Source: Rhizophagus sp. LPA8_4_AMF (lineage: Eukaryota; Glomeromycota; Glomeromycetes; Glomerales; Glomeraceae). From it: a stretch of DNA of 21,312 bases. The stretch lies in contig JADRCO010001213.1 of assembly GCA_021464525.1 (NCBI GenBank), forward strand, positions 1 to 21,312, given 5' to 3'. The position numbers and the translations under genes are program-made. The notes under the pieces are model-generated. The model saw nothing but the letters and a program-made list of their open reading frames with translations. It was not told the origin of the DNA and did no database searches. Positions 19,915-21,312 of this stretch are shown here, piece by piece (position 1 is the stretch's first letter; each line of letters opens with the position of its first letter).

Positions 19915-20236
19915 TAACTACTAAACAATATAGAAAAGTAATCTGTTCAACTGCATCTGACGCTAATATCATTTAGATTTTTAAGACTAATAATTAATCT
20001 AAACTATTTACTAGTATACTTGTATCTGAAATTATTTTAGTATTACGAAAATATGTAATTATATAATTCTGTAATTACTTAAGTAATTTATTAGAAAAAT
20101 TCTGTTAATTTCAGATTCTATAATTAATTTCATATTATAAAAATATTTGGCCAGAATTAACATTAATTTTGGCTGAATTATATTTAAAAACTTAGCAAAT
20201 AATAACTTGACATCCAGTGATTATTTTTGGATGATT

Positions 20237-20606
20237 TTACTACTATTAATTCGTCTCAGTGAAAGGAATCAAATGGTAGTAAGTACATTCAAATCCAATC
20301 ACTAGATCACGCTCTGATATCAATAATCATTAAACATTTATAGTGATATTACTTCGTCAATATTGATGCTAAAGAGATGAAATACCTACCATTTGATTTG
20401 TCTTGATTAAATGAATTGAATGGTAGTAAATACATTCAAATCCAATTACTAGATCATGCTTTGACATTAATAATCATTAAATATTTACAGCACCATAATT
20501 TCGTTAATATTAATGCTAGAGAGATGCAATACTTACTATTCGATTTGTCTCAATAAAACAAATCAAATGGTAGTAAAATTATCTAAAATGAATTACTAGA
20601 TCATAA
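20237..20606. repeat. Tandem repeat, 147-bp unit, two full copies plus partial ends
   Basis: The landmark AAATGGTAGT (GAATGGTAGT in the middle copy) recurs at 20271, 20418 and 20565, exactly 147 bases apart. Other shared words keep the same spacing: ACATTCAAATCCAAT, ACTAGATCA, AATAATCATTAAA and GATTTGTCT. A partial unit precedes (20237-20270) and a truncated one follows (to about 20606). Copies differ by scattered transitions. Each unit also contains CTACCATTTG-like sequence complementary to its start, so single units are hairpin-like and the array may derive from a tandemly amplified MITE. Confidence 0.85.
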
Positions 20607-21261
20607 AAAATATGCAATTTCGCACATTTACACAAATTTTAAAATTTCAGAGTACGTAATTAATTTTATAACACATTAATAATTACAGAATTACGTAATT
20701 AATTATGATTTCATAATTTCAGATTTTGGATTTGCCAATTGAATTTTGAAAACAATTATATTTACTAGTAGTATGAGTAATATATAAAGTAACATGAAAT
20801 GAATATATCAGAAACTAATCAAAATAAATAATTAAAACTATATTAAAATTAATTTATCAAGTATAACTGGTGATTAACAAGTATTAGTTTAATTTAAAAC
20901 AAATTATCAAATACAATTACCTCTTCTTTATGAATTGATTTATAAAATCTAAAAAAATTAAGATATACCAAATCTCCTGATTGATAAATTTACATTTCAA
21001 AAATGTCAGTATAAAAAAAATGTTTGAATTAAAAGAAAGTTATTAATACTTCTAGAAATCTGAAAAAAAAACTGAAAAAAAGATAAAGAATACTAAATTA
21101 CTATATCTACATATATCCCTTAAAATATTAATTATTTGCTTTGCAAATGACTATACTTCAACCTGTACTTCGCAGAAAAACTTCACAATACTTCTAAAAA
21201 TAAAATATGAACAGAAAATCTATTATCAAAAATATTTAAAAGCTAATAGTTTAGACACTAA
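20607..21261. other. AT-rich spacer to the right-end repeat
   Basis: AT-rich with several GTAATTAAT/ATTAATTAC palindromic words. There is no reading frame or RNA gene that I can support. Confidence 0.5.
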
Positions 21262-21312
21262 CACAGGTCGAAATTAGTTAAATAGGGTATCAATAGGTTA
21301 TAAATAAGTTAT
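21262..21312. repeat. Inverted 51-bp copy of the left-end repeat
   Basis: Perfect reverse complement (51 of 51) of 109-159. It begins CACAGGTCGAAATTAG and is cut off by the window end. This is the outer end of a dispersed element whose body lies outside the window. Confidence 0.9.

Noticed and set aside
20237-20606. CRISPR-like array
   Set aside because: The repeats are 147 bases long, directly adjacent and without unique spacers, in a eukaryotic genome.
1-21312. The whole window as one giant transposon bounded by 51-bp inverted repeats
   Set aside because: Housekeeping genes lie between the repeats. The shared sequence reads as the outer ends of two elements whose bodies point away from the window, which fits two separate copies.

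Overview
The window looks like a fungal nuclear contig, most likely from an arbuscular mycorrhizal fungus (Glomeromycotina). It is very AT-rich, and its genes carry many short GT-AG introns. Two conserved eukaryotic housekeeping genes are fungal in style: LST8, and an EDEM-type ER mannosidase with a C-terminal PA domain. The left side carries a decayed PIF1-like helicase of the kind that is heavily expanded in Rhizophagus-like genomes. The assignment to Glomeromycotina is inference; fungal is safer.

Layout. 1-160: terminus of a repeat element containing a strong hairpin. 497-2049 (-): remains of a PIF1-like helicase and a second broken reading frame. 2270-3130 (+): a five-exon C2H2 zinc-finger gene with a one-base frame break. 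3217-3870 (-): a broken two-exon hypothetical gene. 3871-6990: a less AT-rich island with two possible spliced minus-strand genes, one starting with a clear signal peptide. 7021-8555: very AT-rich with almost nothing in it. 8556-9982 (+): a six-exon gene for a 284-residue protein with a predicted beta-sandwich domain. 10447-14298 (-): a 14-exon EDEM-like alpha-mannosidase. 15124-16709 (+): nine-exon LST8. 16710-21312: gene-free, with four different short inverted-repeat elements, one decayed reading frame, a 147-bp tandem repeat and, at the very end, an inverted 51-bp copy of the left-end repeat.

The three intact genes are unrelated core functions: a LST8 subunit of TOR complexes, ER-associated degradation of glycoproteins, and an unassigned domain protein. 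The mannosidase and LST8 are transcribed divergently from an 825-bp spacer that has been invaded by a 174-bp hAT-like MITE with a perfect 8-bp target duplication. The 284-residue protein gene and the mannosidase converge on a T16/A13 hairpin.

No intact novel multi-gene system is visible. The most interesting material is the cluster of exactly delimited MITEs, a GC-AG intron and a 13-nt micro-exon in the mannosidase gene, a Q/Y-rich N-terminal extension on LST8, and the compositional island with a possible secreted protein. All exon boundaries were derived by hand from splice signals, phase and family resemblance; no alignment was run.
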